DNA of 64,000 nt from UBA6107 sp964533735 (GCA_964533735.1 CAZHMD010000002.1:62001-126000); one strand, 5' to 3'. Positions 45,218 through 54,282 are shown, counted from the stretch's first letter. Translations and numbers: made by a program. The notes: generated by a model from the letters alone, not told the origin.

Positions 45218-46357
45218 ATGCGCATCTTGACACTAATCCATGAGTACCCTCCTCTGGGTGGTGGCGGTGGAAAAGCCTGCCAGGATATCGCCATTGAATT
45301 GTCTTCCCGCGGTCATGAACTGGTGGTCTTAACTTCGCATTTTGGCGGTCTTCCTAAAGTTGAATGTTTTTCAAACCTCACGGTAAAGCGATTTCCAGTT
45401 GCCAGGAAGCGTGAGTACCAGGCAGGTTTGATCACAATGGGTCTTTATATTCTTAAAGCAACAGTAAACGGACTCAGGTTAATTCGAAAATGGAATCCCT
45501 CGCTCATCCACGTGCACTTTGCTGTTCCGGCAGGTGTAGCTGCCTACTTATTACACAGGTTAACGGGTGTACCCTACTTGCTCACCACCCACCTGGGAGA
45601 TATTCCAGGAGGTTCCCCGCAAAAAACGGATAAATGGTTTCGATGGATTTTCCCGTTTACGAAACGTATTTGGCAAAATGCATCAAAAATCACAACGGTC
45701 AGTGCATTCACAGCTGAACTCGCGAACAATGCATATAAAACCACCCCTGAAATCATTCCAAACGGAATCCCAATCAGAGAGGCACTTTCGATCAAGCTTC
45801 AAAATCCCCCGGTGATTTTATTTGCCGGCAGGTTTGTGCCTCAAAAGAACCTTGGCGTTTTCCTCGAAGTTCTGAAATCGCTCCATGAACTGCCATGGAA
45901 GTGTGTGATGTTGGGAGACGGTCCATTACGAGAGAACTTCGCCACAAGAATAACCAAAACCGGGTTGAGTGAAAGGATTAATGTTACTGGATGGGTAACC
46001 CCGGAACAGGTAACAAAGGTGATGGATGAAAGCGACATCCTGTTTATGCCTTCCTTGTTTGAAGGATTACCGGTGGTTGGGGTTCAGGCATTGGAAGCCG
46101 GGCTTGCGATTGTCGCCTCAAACGTGGGTGGTTTTGTAGATCTGGTTGAGCAAAACCGTAATGGCGCACTGCACTCCCCTTCGGACGTGACCGGGATGAG
46201 GGAAACATTAACCCTCCTGCTCTCCAATAAAAAAGCGCTGCTCGATGCTCGGATCGTCAGCAGAGAAATTGCGAATAAATTCGATATTAAAAAGACAACT
46301 TCCAAATACGAGAACCTCATGATCGAAGTTTTCGATAAACCTGTCCGGGTAAACTAA
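45218..46357 (+). CDS. GT4 glycosyltransferase
   Basis: 379 residues with a two-domain GT-B layout. The N-terminal glycine-rich loop is EYPPLGGGGGKACQD, and the C-terminal donor-binding region includes FAGRFVPQKN, the GDGP motif (VMLGDGPLRE) and MPSLFEGLPVVGVQALEAG with the conserved E-x7-E pattern. It is cytoplasmic and uses an activated nucleotide sugar. It starts 3 bases after the GT2 gene and is followed 25 bases later by another GT4, so it is part of a surface-glycan assembly operon. Sugar and linkage are unknown. Confidence 0.92.
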   Translation: MRILTLIHEYPPLGGGGGKACQDIAIELSSRGHELVVLTSHFGGLPKVECFSNLTVKRFPVARKREYQAGLITMGLYILKATVNGLRLIRKWNPSLIHVHFAVPAGVAAYLLHRLTGVPYLLTTHLGDIPGGSPQKTDKWFRWIFPFTKRIWQNASKITTVSAFTAELANNAYKTTPEIIPNGIPIREALSIKLQNPPVILFAGRFVPQKNLGVFLEVLKSLHELPWKCVMLGDGPLRENFATRITKTGLSERINVTGWVTPEQVTKVMDESDILFMPSLFEGLPVVGVQALEAGLAIVASNVGGFVDLVEQNRNGALHSPSDVTGMRETLTLLLSNKKALLDARIVSREIANKFDIKKTTSKYENLMIEVFDKPVRVN

Positions 46358-46382
46358 TACCAGGAGAATAAAAGGCGGTTGG

Positions 46383-47498
46383 GTGCATATTTGTTTGATC
46401 TCAGTTGAAATTTTTGCCTGGGGAAAATATGGTGGTTTTGGCAAGGCTACCCGCATTTTGGGGCGCGAGCTGGTCAAACGCGGCATCCAGGTGTCCGCTA
46501 TTATTCCCCGCAGGAGCCCTCAAAAAGAGGTCGAATATCTCGATGGAATTACTGTATTTAGCTATGATGTTTTAAAACCCAGGGAAACTGCGAGAATATT
46601 CCGTGGTTGCAATGCAGATATTTTTCATTCCCAGGAACCCAGTTTTGGTACTTATCTGGCGCAACATTTTCACCCACAAAAAAAACATATCGTCACCTTC
46701 CGCGATACCCGAATTTTGTCAGATTGGGCGATTGAACTTGCCCATCCTTCCAAGAGTCACTTTCAGGTATTGACGAATATTTTATTCGAAGACAATTTTC
46801 TAGTTCATAAAGCAGTTCGAAGGGCTGTTGCCAGATATGCAGCCTCCAACTTGGTTATCGACCGGTCTTACCACAAGTACCATCTAAATGAGAAACCAGC
46901 ATTCCTGCCGACCCCAGTGTACATTCCGAATACCGTGGATAAAGACAAAAAACCAACAGTATGTTACGTTTCAAGATGGGATCGCAGGAAAAGACCAGAA
47001 TTTTTTATTGAACTGGCACGGTCAACGCCGGAGGTTCAATTCATTGCTGTTGGATCCAGCCGGGACCTTTCCTACGACCAATTAATCCGATCCCAACTGG
47101 AAAAATTACCTAATGTTGAAGTTCACGGCATGATTAACCAGTTTGAAAACGATGAATTGCAGGAAATTTTCTCCCGCAGTTGGATACTACTCAACACAGC
47201 GGCTCGGGAAGGATTGCCAATATCATTTATTGAAGCGTGTGCATCACGGTGTGCATTATTGAGCTCTCTAAACCCAGATGGATTCACTTCCAGGTTTGGT
47301 TATGTTGTTGATCATGATAATTTTTCCAAAGGTCTTTCCGCCCTATTGGAAGAAGATTACTGGCGGACAGTCGCGCTACAGGGGTACCAGTATATTAAAG
47401 AGGTTTTTTCAGTAGAATCAGTGTTGCGGCAGCATATTGAAATTTACACAAAGGTTATAGACATGGATAAAAATGGGACATATTATCGTGGTAAATAA
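46383..47498 (+). CDS. GT4-like glycosyltransferase, GTG start
   Basis: 371 residues starting at GTG. The N-terminal part has WGKYGGFGKATRILGREL, the acceptor-side loop typical of GT4 enzymes, and the C-terminal part has CYVSRWDRRKRPEFFIELA and NTAAREGLPISFIEACASR, matching the donor-binding E-x7-E motif. A second N-terminal Rossmann half is present but diverged (SQEPSFGTYLAQHF). It is probably involved in the same polysaccharide or glycolipid as its neighbours. The substrate cannot be inferred. Confidence 0.85.
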   Translation: MHICLISVEIFAWGKYGGFGKATRILGRELVKRGIQVSAIIPRRSPQKEVEYLDGITVFSYDVLKPRETARIFRGCNADIFHSQEPSFGTYLAQHFHPQKKHIVTFRDTRILSDWAIELAHPSKSHFQVLTNILFEDNFLVHKAVRRAVARYAASNLVIDRSYHKYHLNEKPAFLPTPVYIPNTVDKDKKPTVCYVSRWDRRKRPEFFIELARSTPEVQFIAVGSSRDLSYDQLIRSQLEKLPNVEVHGMINQFENDELQEIFSRSWILLNTAAREGLPISFIEACASRCALLSSLNPDGFTSRFGYVVDHDNFSKGLSALLEEDYWRTVALQGYQYIKEVFSVESVLRQHIEIYTKVIDMDKNGTYYRGK

Positions 47499-48864
47499 TC
47501 CAAATATGTCTTCGCTAAAAGTAGTAATCATCGATTACGTTTCAGAAAAGAACCGCGGTGATGCTGCCATCCACAACGGTTTAATTAATTTATTGCAAAA
47601 AAGCTTCCCCAATGCTGTCCTATCGGCGGTGTCAGTTTTTGGAGCAAATCAATTTCCCGAAATGAATCAGGAATATGATCAATCCAGTGTCCTCGGTATT
47701 CAGATCTATGGCGGACTTGTTCCAACTTTTTTCCCAGCAAACAAAAAAAGGGAGAAACCGATCCTACTATTTGAATTTCAAAACTTCCTTGGCTTGATTT
47801 TTCGATTGTGGTTATTGTTCGCATTGAAGCTAAAAATCCCTCTCCGTCTTCTAAAATTTTTTATTTCGAAAAAGTATCGGGTGACATTAGAACTCATCGA
47901 AAACGCAGATTTACTCGTTATCCGGGGCAGGAATTACAGAAATCGAAAAACTGCTGCGCTTGAAATCTTCCGCATCCTTTCCAAGATCTTTCATCTGTTA
48001 CTTTGCAGCCAGCTTTCCAAAAAAATGGTATTAATCGGAACTTCTGTTTGGGATCAAAAAAGTAACCTTGCGGATCGCTTACTGGGATTTGCATTTAAGG
48101 CGTGCGAATTCGTAACAGTCCGTGAACGAGGCTCTTTCAAGGTAGCGAAGAAATTGGCAATTACTTATAATTTTCCAGAACCATTTCTACTTCCTGATCT
48201 ATCCTTTGCGGTATTTAATGATCGAAAAGATATCATTTTAAATCGTATGCGGGCTTTCCGAAGGCCATACCCTAAAGTCATTGGACTGACAATTCATGAT
48301 TGGAAAACCCAAGGATTGAAAACAAGGGACAATTACTTGAAAAGCATTTCCGGATTGGTTAAGTACTATTCTGACTTGCACTCCAGGATAGTAATCATTC
48401 CCCAGGTAAGTATCAATTGGGAAGACAACTCAGAACTGCTTGATGAATTGAAGTTCACTGTGAGAACAAATAATATTGATGTTATCAAGGGAAACCCATC
48501 GGTCCAGGAATTACTTCAAATTTATAGCAAGCTGGATTTATTGGTCGCCACAAGAATGCATTCTGCCATTTTTGCAGCAGCAGTGAATACTCCCATCATT
48601 GCAATTGCTTATGATAAGGGGGGAAAGTGGAACATTATTGAAGAACTCGGTTATAAAGATTACTTAATGAACTATGACCAGGTTACACCGGAATTGTTAA
48701 TAAAAAAAACTGTTGATTGTTGGCATAACAAAGAATCGTTAGTAACTGTTGCTGAAAATTGTGTCTCAAAGAATACTGATAATATTCAATTGTTGGTCAA
48801 TTTGTTTGAGTCATTGGAATTGAAGCCAATTAAACCGGGGGTTTTTTCAAGGTCGACTGATTAA
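47473..48864 (+). CDS. Polysaccharide pyruvyl transferase family protein
   Basis: Up to 463 residues. The N-terminal EKNRGDAAIHNGLINLL and the C-terminal ATRMHSAIFAAAVNTPIIAI are the two signatures of the CsaB/WcaK pyruvyltransferase family, which transfers pyruvate from phosphoenolpyruvate to a sugar of a surface polymer. The ATG at 47473 overlaps the upstream GT gene by 26 bases; an ATG at 47506 (MSSLKV) avoids this, and neither has a good ribosome site, so the start is uncertain. Pyruvylated glycans can serve as anchor points for S-layer proteins, a possible role here. AT content is higher than in the flanking genes. Confidence 0.85.
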   Translation: MGHIIVVNNPNMSSLKVVIIDYVSEKNRGDAAIHNGLINLLQKSFPNAVLSAVSVFGANQFPEMNQEYDQSSVLGIQIYGGLVPTFFPANKKREKPILLFEFQNFLGLIFRLWLLFALKLKIPLRLLKFFISKKYRVTLELIENADLLVIRGRNYRNRKTAALEIFRILSKIFHLLLCSQLSKKMVLIGTSVWDQKSNLADRLLGFAFKACEFVTVRERGSFKVAKKLAITYNFPEPFLLPDLSFAVFNDRKDIILNRMRAFRRPYPKVIGLTIHDWKTQGLKTRDNYLKSISGLVKYYSDLHSRIVIIPQVSINWEDNSELLDELKFTVRTNNIDVIKGNPSVQELLQIYSKLDLLVATRMHSAIFAAAVNTPIIAIAYDKGGKWNIIEELGYKDYLMNYDQVTPELLIKKTVDCWHNKESLVTVAENCVSKNTDNIQLLVNLFESLELKPIKPGVFSRSTD

Positions 48865-48921
48865 TGAACTCAACGCAATAATCACATAATATTCTTTTCC
48901 TTTCATTGACAAAGGTGTTTA

Positions 48922-49953
48922 GTGGAGACTCGTGCTGGCAATCAACATTCACCCAGGAAATGGAGAATTCTAAGCCTGACTTTCTTCATTGTTTTGATAT
49001 TTCTCGCTATACTATTGTTGCCTTGGAAAGACACCTGGCAAATTCTACGCAATGCCGATATTGGATACATCATTATTGCATTTTCACTTGTTATTCCCTT
49101 GCACTTAACCACTTCTTTTACATATAAACTTATATTAGATGGTCAAAAAGCTCGTATCTCCTATTGGCGTTTATTACTGATCAATATGGGAATGAGTTTT
49201 TATGATATTGTTCTCCCTTCCACATTCGTAGTCAGCGGTTTGCGGTGGATACGATACTCAGTGCAATCCCAAAAACCTGCGCAATCCTTTGTTTCAATCG
49301 CATTCTATAAAGTATTCAACATCATTCTTGCCTTAGTCTTGAGCCTGGCATTCTTGTCTTTTACAGACGTGACCAGTTTGAAGGGACACGTCTGGCAAAT
49401 CATCACTCTCTTGGGAATTATTTTAGTGATAATGCTTGCAACACCCTGGGGTTGCCGCCAGTTGATCAAGCACCTGCCTGAATCTCGGGTAATATTGCGC
49501 TCTCGGAATTTCCTCCTTAGAGCTTGGGATTACATCTATAAAATCATCCAAGCTTTTGCGGAATTTGAACAATTAAAGGTCCAGACACAATTAATAATCA
49601 TTCTAATAGGGTTAATCAATCACCTGGCAATGTATGCCTGTTATCTGCTCATGGCAAGAAGCGTGGGCGTTAACCTTACCTACGCACAGCTCGGTACCTT
49701 GAGAGCGATATTGATATTAGCCATGAATTTGCCATTTAATTTTGGCATAGGAATCAATCTGCGTGACGTCACCCTTTTAGCGGTATTGACTGCAATGGGC
49801 ATTGCGTTGGACAAAGCCGTGGCCATTTCAGTAATTTCATTTGCCAGGGTTCTTTTCACTGGCATACTGGGTGGGTTTGCAGAGTTATTCAACTTACTCT
49901 TTTTAAAGCAGCAACAAACGCCAGTTTTGTTGGAAAACAGGCAGATGGAGTAA
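48922..49953 (+). CDS. Flippase-like integral membrane protein (LPG-synthase TM family, YbhN-like)
   Basis: 343 residues starting with GTG, preceded by AAAGG. It has about eight hydrophobic helices and family-typical segments such as LLLINMGMSFYDIVLPSTFVVSGLRW and MNLPFNFGIGINLRDVTLLA. The family shares the membrane domain of lysylphosphatidylglycerol synthases without the catalytic domain and is often found with surface-glycan genes, where a lipid or glycolipid flipping role has been proposed. It closes the glycan cluster. Confidence 0.85.
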   Translation: METRAGNQHSPRKWRILSLTFFIVLIFLAILLLPWKDTWQILRNADIGYIIIAFSLVIPLHLTTSFTYKLILDGQKARISYWRLLLINMGMSFYDIVLPSTFVVSGLRWIRYSVQSQKPAQSFVSIAFYKVFNIILALVLSLAFLSFTDVTSLKGHVWQIITLLGIILVIMLATPWGCRQLIKHLPESRVILRSRNFLLRAWDYIYKIIQAFAEFEQLKVQTQLIIILIGLINHLAMYACYLLMARSVGVNLTYAQLGTLRAILILAMNLPFNFGIGINLRDVTLLAVLTAMGIALDKAVAISVISFARVLFTGILGGFAELFNLLFLKQQQTPVLLENRQME

Positions 49954-50125
49954 GGATATTTTCAATATTGGGGCGGTTGCATAGGAATGAAAGTTCTCTT
50001 TATTATAGAAAAGAATTTACCTGATTTCCATAATTACTGAGGTACCTATCACTTATATTCATTTTTAGCTTGTATCCATTGTATATTATGTTACATAGCT
50101 CCCGATTTTCGTCTTAATTGCCCGA

Positions 50126-50160
50126 TGACCGGTCAAATTATCCCTTTTCAATGCTATACT
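50126..50160 (+). promoter_or_regulatory. Extended -10 promoter with adjoining palindrome
   Basis: TGCTATACT (50152-50160) is an extended -10. In place of a good -35 there is a perfect 10-base palindrome TGACCGGTCA (50126-50135), a possible activator or repressor site. The GNAT-like gene starts 38 bases after the -10 with a good ribosome site. Confidence 0.5.
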
Positions 50161-50197
50161 TTTTTTACATACATAACCAATAGGAAAAGGATTAAAA

Positions 50198-50923
50198 ATG
50201 AAAGTAGACCTCCCAACCCCTGTTTCAACTGAAGAAATGAAAATCGATGTTCGCGAGATTGAAGGTATTCTCTCCTCGCCCCCGATGAAACTGCCCGTAT
50301 GGACTGGTGCCCAGGTAAAACTTCCCGATGGACGTATGCTTTATATCCGCGCCATCCAGGATAGTGATATCAAGCCCGTTTTAGGGTACCTCGAAAGAGT
50401 AATGAAGGTCGAGAAAGACTTTTATGATATCGTCGGAGTTCGTGTTTATGGTGAAGTTCTCGCTCTCGTTCGCAAACGCCTCAAAGACCCCTTCACCTTT
50501 GTAGGACTGGTGGATGGTGAATGGCTTGGTTTTGCCAATGGTCGCGTTTGGGATAAAGACGTGGCTGTCAGCTTGCACACTCTCACCTTCTCCCGCCGCG
50601 CCAAGTTAGGATGGCCGATGTACTACGCCAAAACCTACTACGCGATGGAAATGGTTAAAGTCCAGGAATGGTGGTCAACCTTCGAAAGCTACAACGGCTG
50701 GCGTATGGCTGGCCTATCAATGGCACAACCCACCAAACCCTGGCCCCAGTATCAGCACGAACTGGGCGGCGCCAAGATCTTCTACGTCAACCAGGATACC
50801 TGGCAGGGACGCCTGAAGGATTACTGCAAGCAGATCATCGGTGATGACCTGAACTTCAAGGTTACCGATGAGGTTCTTAAGGCTAACGAGAATTTCCGCG
50901 TTCCTGAAAACCTCGATCTCTAG
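50198..50923 (+). CDS. GNAT-like protein of unknown function
   Basis: 241 residues with a ribosome site (AAAAGGA) before the ATG. The segment VKLPDGRMLYIRAIQDSDIK (about 41-60) resembles the first strand and helix of GNAT acetyltransferases, and FTFVGLVDGEWLGFANGRVW the central strands, but the acetyl-CoA loop (R/QxxGxG/A) is not clear. The rest is rich in Trp and Tyr (MYYAKTYYAMEMVKVQEWW). It has its own promoter and a strong terminator, so it is transcribed separately from the operon that follows. I do not recognise a specific family; a role in the following catabolic locus is only suggested by position. Confidence 0.75.
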   Translation: MKVDLPTPVSTEEMKIDVREIEGILSSPPMKLPVWTGAQVKLPDGRMLYIRAIQDSDIKPVLGYLERVMKVEKDFYDIVGVRVYGEVLALVRKRLKDPFTFVGLVDGEWLGFANGRVWDKDVAVSLHTLTFSRRAKLGWPMYYAKTYYAMEMVKVQEWWSTFESYNGWRMAGLSMAQPTKPWPQYQHELGGAKIFYVNQDTWQGRLKDYCKQIIGDDLNFKVTDEVLKANENFRVPENLDL

Positions 50924-50942
50924 AGCACATTCTTAATTTTTG

Positions 50943-50977
50943 AACATCCCCATACCGCATGGTTGGGGATGTTTTGT
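50943..50977 (+). terminator. Rho-independent terminator after the GNAT-like gene
   Basis: A 10-base-pair stem (50943-50952 with 50964-50973) continues inward with ACC/GGT around a GCAT loop and is followed by TTTTGT. It closes the single-gene unit. Confidence 0.88.
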
Positions 50978-51025
50978 AATAAAGAATGAAGGGAAATTCG
51001 TCATACAAATAGCGATTAAGGTAAT

Positions 51026-51054
51026 TTGATTTTGGAATTTCAGTGTGCTATATT
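51026..51054 (+). promoter_or_regulatory. Promoter of the fdrA operon
   Basis: TTGATT (51026-51031) and TATATT (51049-51054) are 17 bases apart. Located after the upstream terminator and about 185 bases before fdrA, it implies a transcribed leader of about 175 bases. Confidence 0.6.
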
Positions 51055-51160
51055 GAAGTGTGCGAAGAAGTTTACATTTGATGGCTTTCCAGCGGTTTCA
51101 GGACAAATGATCAGCATGTCTAATATATACATATGTCTATTGCGATTACACGATAACAAG

Positions 51161-51215
51161 GCTGCCTGATAGGAGAAAACTTAGTTTCCCCATCTCCATC
51201 GGCAGCTGTTTTATT
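51161..51215 (+). terminator. Attenuator-like terminator hairpin in the fdrA leader
   Basis: An interrupted stem of 14 pairs: GCTGCC (51161-51166), GAT (51168-51170) and GGAGA (51172-51176) pair with TCTCC, ATC and GGCAGC (ending 51206). It is followed by TGTTTTATT. It lies between the predicted promoter and fdrA. An upstream ATCAGC could pair with the left arm, leaving room for an alternative fold. No known riboswitch class is recognised in the 100 bases before it. Confidence 0.6.
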
Positions 51216-51238
51216 AAATTCTTCTCTTAGGAGCAGTG

Positions 51239-52966
51239 ATGTCAACGATCAAAACTGAAATACGAAGTGGTGTGTATTATGACTCAGCCAAGTTGATGAG
51301 CCTGCAGCGCTCACTTGCCGGGTTACCCGGAATTGAAGACGCTGGTGTTGTCATGGGCACCGATTCTAATAAAGAACTGCTTGAGCATATTGGTCTTGCC
51401 TCGGCTGAGGTGATGGCTTCTAAACCGGATGAACTTGCTATTGTGGTAAAAGCCAAGGACTCAAAAACTGCCAATGAAGCCCTCGCCCAGGTGGATAGCC
51501 TGCTTGCAGCCCGTAAAGGTAATATCGACGAAGAATATCGTCCCCGCAGTCTCGAATCCGCAGCTGAAATGCTGCCAGATGCCAGTTGGGTGATCATATC
51601 AGTGGCTGGCCGATACGCAGCTGCAGTGACCCGCGAAGCGCTGCGACTTGGCAAGCATGTTCATCTTTTCAGTGACAACGTCAGTGTTGAAGAAGAGATC
51701 GCTCTTAAAACCCGGGCGCGTGAACTAGGTTTGTTGGTGATGGGACCTGATTGCGGAACCGCCATGATCGAAGGACAGGGATTGGCATTCGCCAACAAGA
51801 TCCGCCGCGGACCTATAGGCGTTGTGGCTGCAGCGGGTACCGGGCTCCAACAGGTAGCCTGCCGTATTCATCAATTGGGCAGTGGTATTACCGAAGGAAT
51901 CGGTACAGGCGGTCGCGACCTCTCTGAAAAAGTTGGCGCGATCACCTTCCTGATGGCGCTTGACTTGTTCATTCGCGATCCAGACACCAAAGTGATTGTC
52001 CTAACCTCAAAACCACCTTCACCCAAGGTAGCCGAAGAAGTGTTGAAGGTTGCGCGTAAAGCCGGCAAACCTGTTGTGGTCAATTTCATTGCCCGCGCTG
52101 TCACCACCATCCGCGATGGCAACCTCTTCTTCGCTACTGGTTTGGATGACGCAGCCCGCCTTGCAGTTGAATTGGCGAATAATCCTCCCAAGTTAGAAAC
52201 GGATGACGATCTGCCAACCAAGAAATTCACAAACAAGCAGAAATATTATCGTGGTCTATTCTCTGGAGGCACGCTGGCTTATGAAGCCCAGCACATCCTG
52301 GCTGGATACATTCCTAAAGTTTGGGCAAATTCTCCCATCAATAAAGAATTCAAAATGCCCAATGCCCTGGAGAGCATTGAGAACTGCATCGTTGACCTTG
52401 GTGAAGACGAATTCACAGTTGGGCGCTTGCACCCGATGATGGACAACGAGTTGCGCATCCGCCGCTTGTACGAAGAGGCAAAAGATCCGGAAGTGGCGGT
52501 GATCATGCTGGATGTGGTCATCGGTTATGGTTCACACCCGGATCCTGCCAGTGAAATTGCTCCCGCGATCGCCAAATGTCTCTCAGACGCGAAGAAAAAC
52601 GGCCGCCACCTTGAGATCGTTTGCGTGGCAACAGGTACCGATGAAGACCCACAAGACCTGAATTCACAGATTGCTCAACTCAAGAAGGCCGGCGCCTGGG
52701 TGGATACAAGTAATGAAGTTGTCGTGCGCCGTGTTGGTAGAATCCTGCGAGCCCTCAATGAGCGCGGTCAGGTTGCTGCTCAACAAATTGGTAAACCAGT
52801 CGACCTGGCATCCATCAAACGTGAAATGCAGGCAATCAACGTTGGACTGGAATCCTTCTCAGAAAATCTGAAGGATCAGGAAGCCCCTCATATTCAGGTG
52901 GAGTGGAAACCGCCTGCCGGTGGTAATGAACGATTGATGAATATCCTGGAAAAAATGAAGAGTTAA
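51239..52966 (+). CDS. fdrA: FdrA-family protein (acyl-CoA synthetase-like, carbamoyltransferase subunit family)
   Basis: 575 residues from the ATG (AGGAG five bases upstream; a GTG directly before the ATG is less well placed). The fold family is that of the succinyl-CoA synthetase alpha chain. Diagnostic segments are MGPDCGTAMIEG, GVVAAAGTGLQQVACRIHQL, GIGTGGRDLSEKVG, VIVLTSKPPSPKV and the second-domain GLFSGGTLAYEAQ. In E. coli FdrA (AllF), together with DUF1116 and DUF2877 proteins, forms the oxamate carbamoyltransferase of anaerobic allantoin degradation. Here the DUF1116 gene follows 38 bases later but no DUF2877 gene is present. The most probable role is carbamoyl transfer between a ureido-type intermediate and phosphate; the substrate is unknown. 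Confidence 0.9.
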   Translation: MSTIKTEIRSGVYYDSAKLMSLQRSLAGLPGIEDAGVVMGTDSNKELLEHIGLASAEVMASKPDELAIVVKAKDSKTANEALAQVDSLLAARKGNIDEEYRPRSLESAAEMLPDASWVIISVAGRYAAAVTREALRLGKHVHLFSDNVSVEEEIALKTRARELGLLVMGPDCGTAMIEGQGLAFANKIRRGPIGVVAAAGTGLQQVACRIHQLGSGITEGIGTGGRDLSEKVGAITFLMALDLFIRDPDTKVIVLTSKPPSPKVAEEVLKVARKAGKPVVVNFIARAVTTIRDGNLFFATGLDDAARLAVELANNPPKLETDDDLPTKKFTNKQKYYRGLFSGGTLAYEAQHILAGYIPKVWANSPINKEFKMPNALESIENCIVDLGEDEFTVGRLHPMMDNELRIRRLYEEAKDPEVAVIMLDVVIGYGSHPDPASEIAPAIAKCLSDAKKNGRHLEIVCVATGTDEDPQDLNSQIAQLKKAGAWVDTSNEVVVRRVGRILRALNERGQVAAQQIGKPVDLASIKREMQAINVGLESFSENLKDQEAPHIQVEWKPPAGGNERLMNILEKMKS

Positions 52967-53004
52967 TTAACCATCCGTCATTCGAAATAATTGGAGGATC
53001 AGAC

Positions 53005-54258
53005 ATGGATAAAGCTAAAATCGAAAAAGCAAATGCATTAGTGTGCGAAAAGTTCATGGAAGCTCGCCCGGTTGCCACCACGATGGCAAAGGCGATTGAA
53101 GTAGTGCCCGGGATGAAAGAAAACATGCTCCTGCATGCCGGTCCTCCCATCACATGGGACCGTATGGCTGGACCCGTGAAAGGCGCTATGATCGGTGCCT
53201 GTATTTTCGAAGATAAAGCTAAAAATGCTGAAGAAGCCGAAAAACTATTGAGCACAGGGAAAATCGAATTCTCACCGTGCCACGAACACATGTGCACTGG
53301 CCCAATGGCGGGTGTTATCTCGCCTTCGCAATTGGTCTATGTTGTTGAAAACCAGACTCACGGCATCAAGTGTTTTTCCAATCTCAACGAAGGACGCGGT
53401 AAAGTCCTCCGCATGGGTGCATACAGCGAAGAAGTAATTACCAAACTGCGCTGGATGGAATCCACGCTTGGCCCAACAATCAAAGTTGCCCTTGAAGCCA
53501 TGGGCGGCATTGATGTTCGCGCCATCCTCTCCAAAGCCCTGCACATGGGTGATGATGGTCATAATCGCCTGGATGCAGCTTCCGTTCTCTGGACAACTCA
53601 ACTGGCACCCTTCATTGCAAAAACTGCCAAAGACACCCAGACCGCATTTGATGTGATCAAATTCCTTGGTGAAAATGCATTGAGCATTCTTAACCCTGTG
53701 ATGGCAGGCTGCAAGACCATGACCGCAGCAGGACACGACGTGGAAGGCAGCACAATTGTTACGATCATGGCACGCAATGGCACCGACTGGGGAATTAAGG
53801 TGAGTGGTTTGGGCGATAAATGGTTCACCGCCCCGGCACCAATGGTCAAAGCCCTGTATTTCCCCGGTTTCAGTGAAAAAGATGCCTGCCCAGATATTGG
53901 TGACAGCGTTATTACGGAAACAGCTGGTATTGGCGGTTTTGCCATGGCAACGGCACCTGCTCTCGTTACTTTCATCGGCGGTGTACCACGCGATGCGATT
54001 AACACTACCCTGGATATGTATGAAATTACCTTTGCTGAGCACAAGCAATTCACCATCCCCTTCCTCGATTTCCGCGGTACCCCCACGGGTGTTGATCTCC
54101 GTAAGGTAGTGGAAAAACAGATCACCCCGCGTGTAAACACTGGCGTCGCCCACAAAGATCCGGGTGTTGGTCAGGTTGGAGCCGGTGTGGTTTCAGCCCC
54201 GATGAAATGTTTCGAGGATGCTTTGATCGCTTATGCCGATAAATACGGCTTTAACTAA
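53005..54258 (+). CDS. DUF1116 protein (AllG/YlbE-like carbamoyltransferase subunit)
   Basis: 417 residues, the same size as E. coli YlbE (AllG). Typical segments are AGPPITWDRMAGPVKGAMIG, SPCHEHMCTGPMAGVISPSQ, KALHMGDDGHNRLDAASVLW and WFTAPAPMVKALYFPGFSEK, followed by DIGDSVITETAGIGGFAMA. There is no signal or membrane segment. The ATG has GGAGG upstream. It is the standard genomic partner of FdrA and in E. coli is required for oxamate carbamoyltransferase activity. Conserved His and Asp residues in MGDDGHNR are candidate functional residues. Its job here should be the same type of carbamoyl transfer on a different or related ureido compound. Confidence 0.9.
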   Translation: MDKAKIEKANALVCEKFMEARPVATTMAKAIEVVPGMKENMLLHAGPPITWDRMAGPVKGAMIGACIFEDKAKNAEEAEKLLSTGKIEFSPCHEHMCTGPMAGVISPSQLVYVVENQTHGIKCFSNLNEGRGKVLRMGAYSEEVITKLRWMESTLGPTIKVALEAMGGIDVRAILSKALHMGDDGHNRLDAASVLWTTQLAPFIAKTAKDTQTAFDVIKFLGENALSILNPVMAGCKTMTAAGHDVEGSTIVTIMARNGTDWGIKVSGLGDKWFTAPAPMVKALYFPGFSEKDACPDIGDSVITETAGIGGFAMATAPALVTFIGGVPRDAINTTLDMYEITFAEHKQFTIPFLDFRGTPTGVDLRKVVEKQITPRVNTGVAHKDPGVGQVGAGVVSAPMKCFEDALIAYADKYGFN

Positions 54259-54282
54259 AATTCGCTTAAAACCGGAGGAATA

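Noticed and set aside
53272..54153. Long minus-strand open frame (293 codons) inside the DUF1116 gene
   Set aside because: It is a mirror frame of a well-supported coding gene, has no ribosome site or recognisable domain, and its composition follows the opposite strand's codon pattern.
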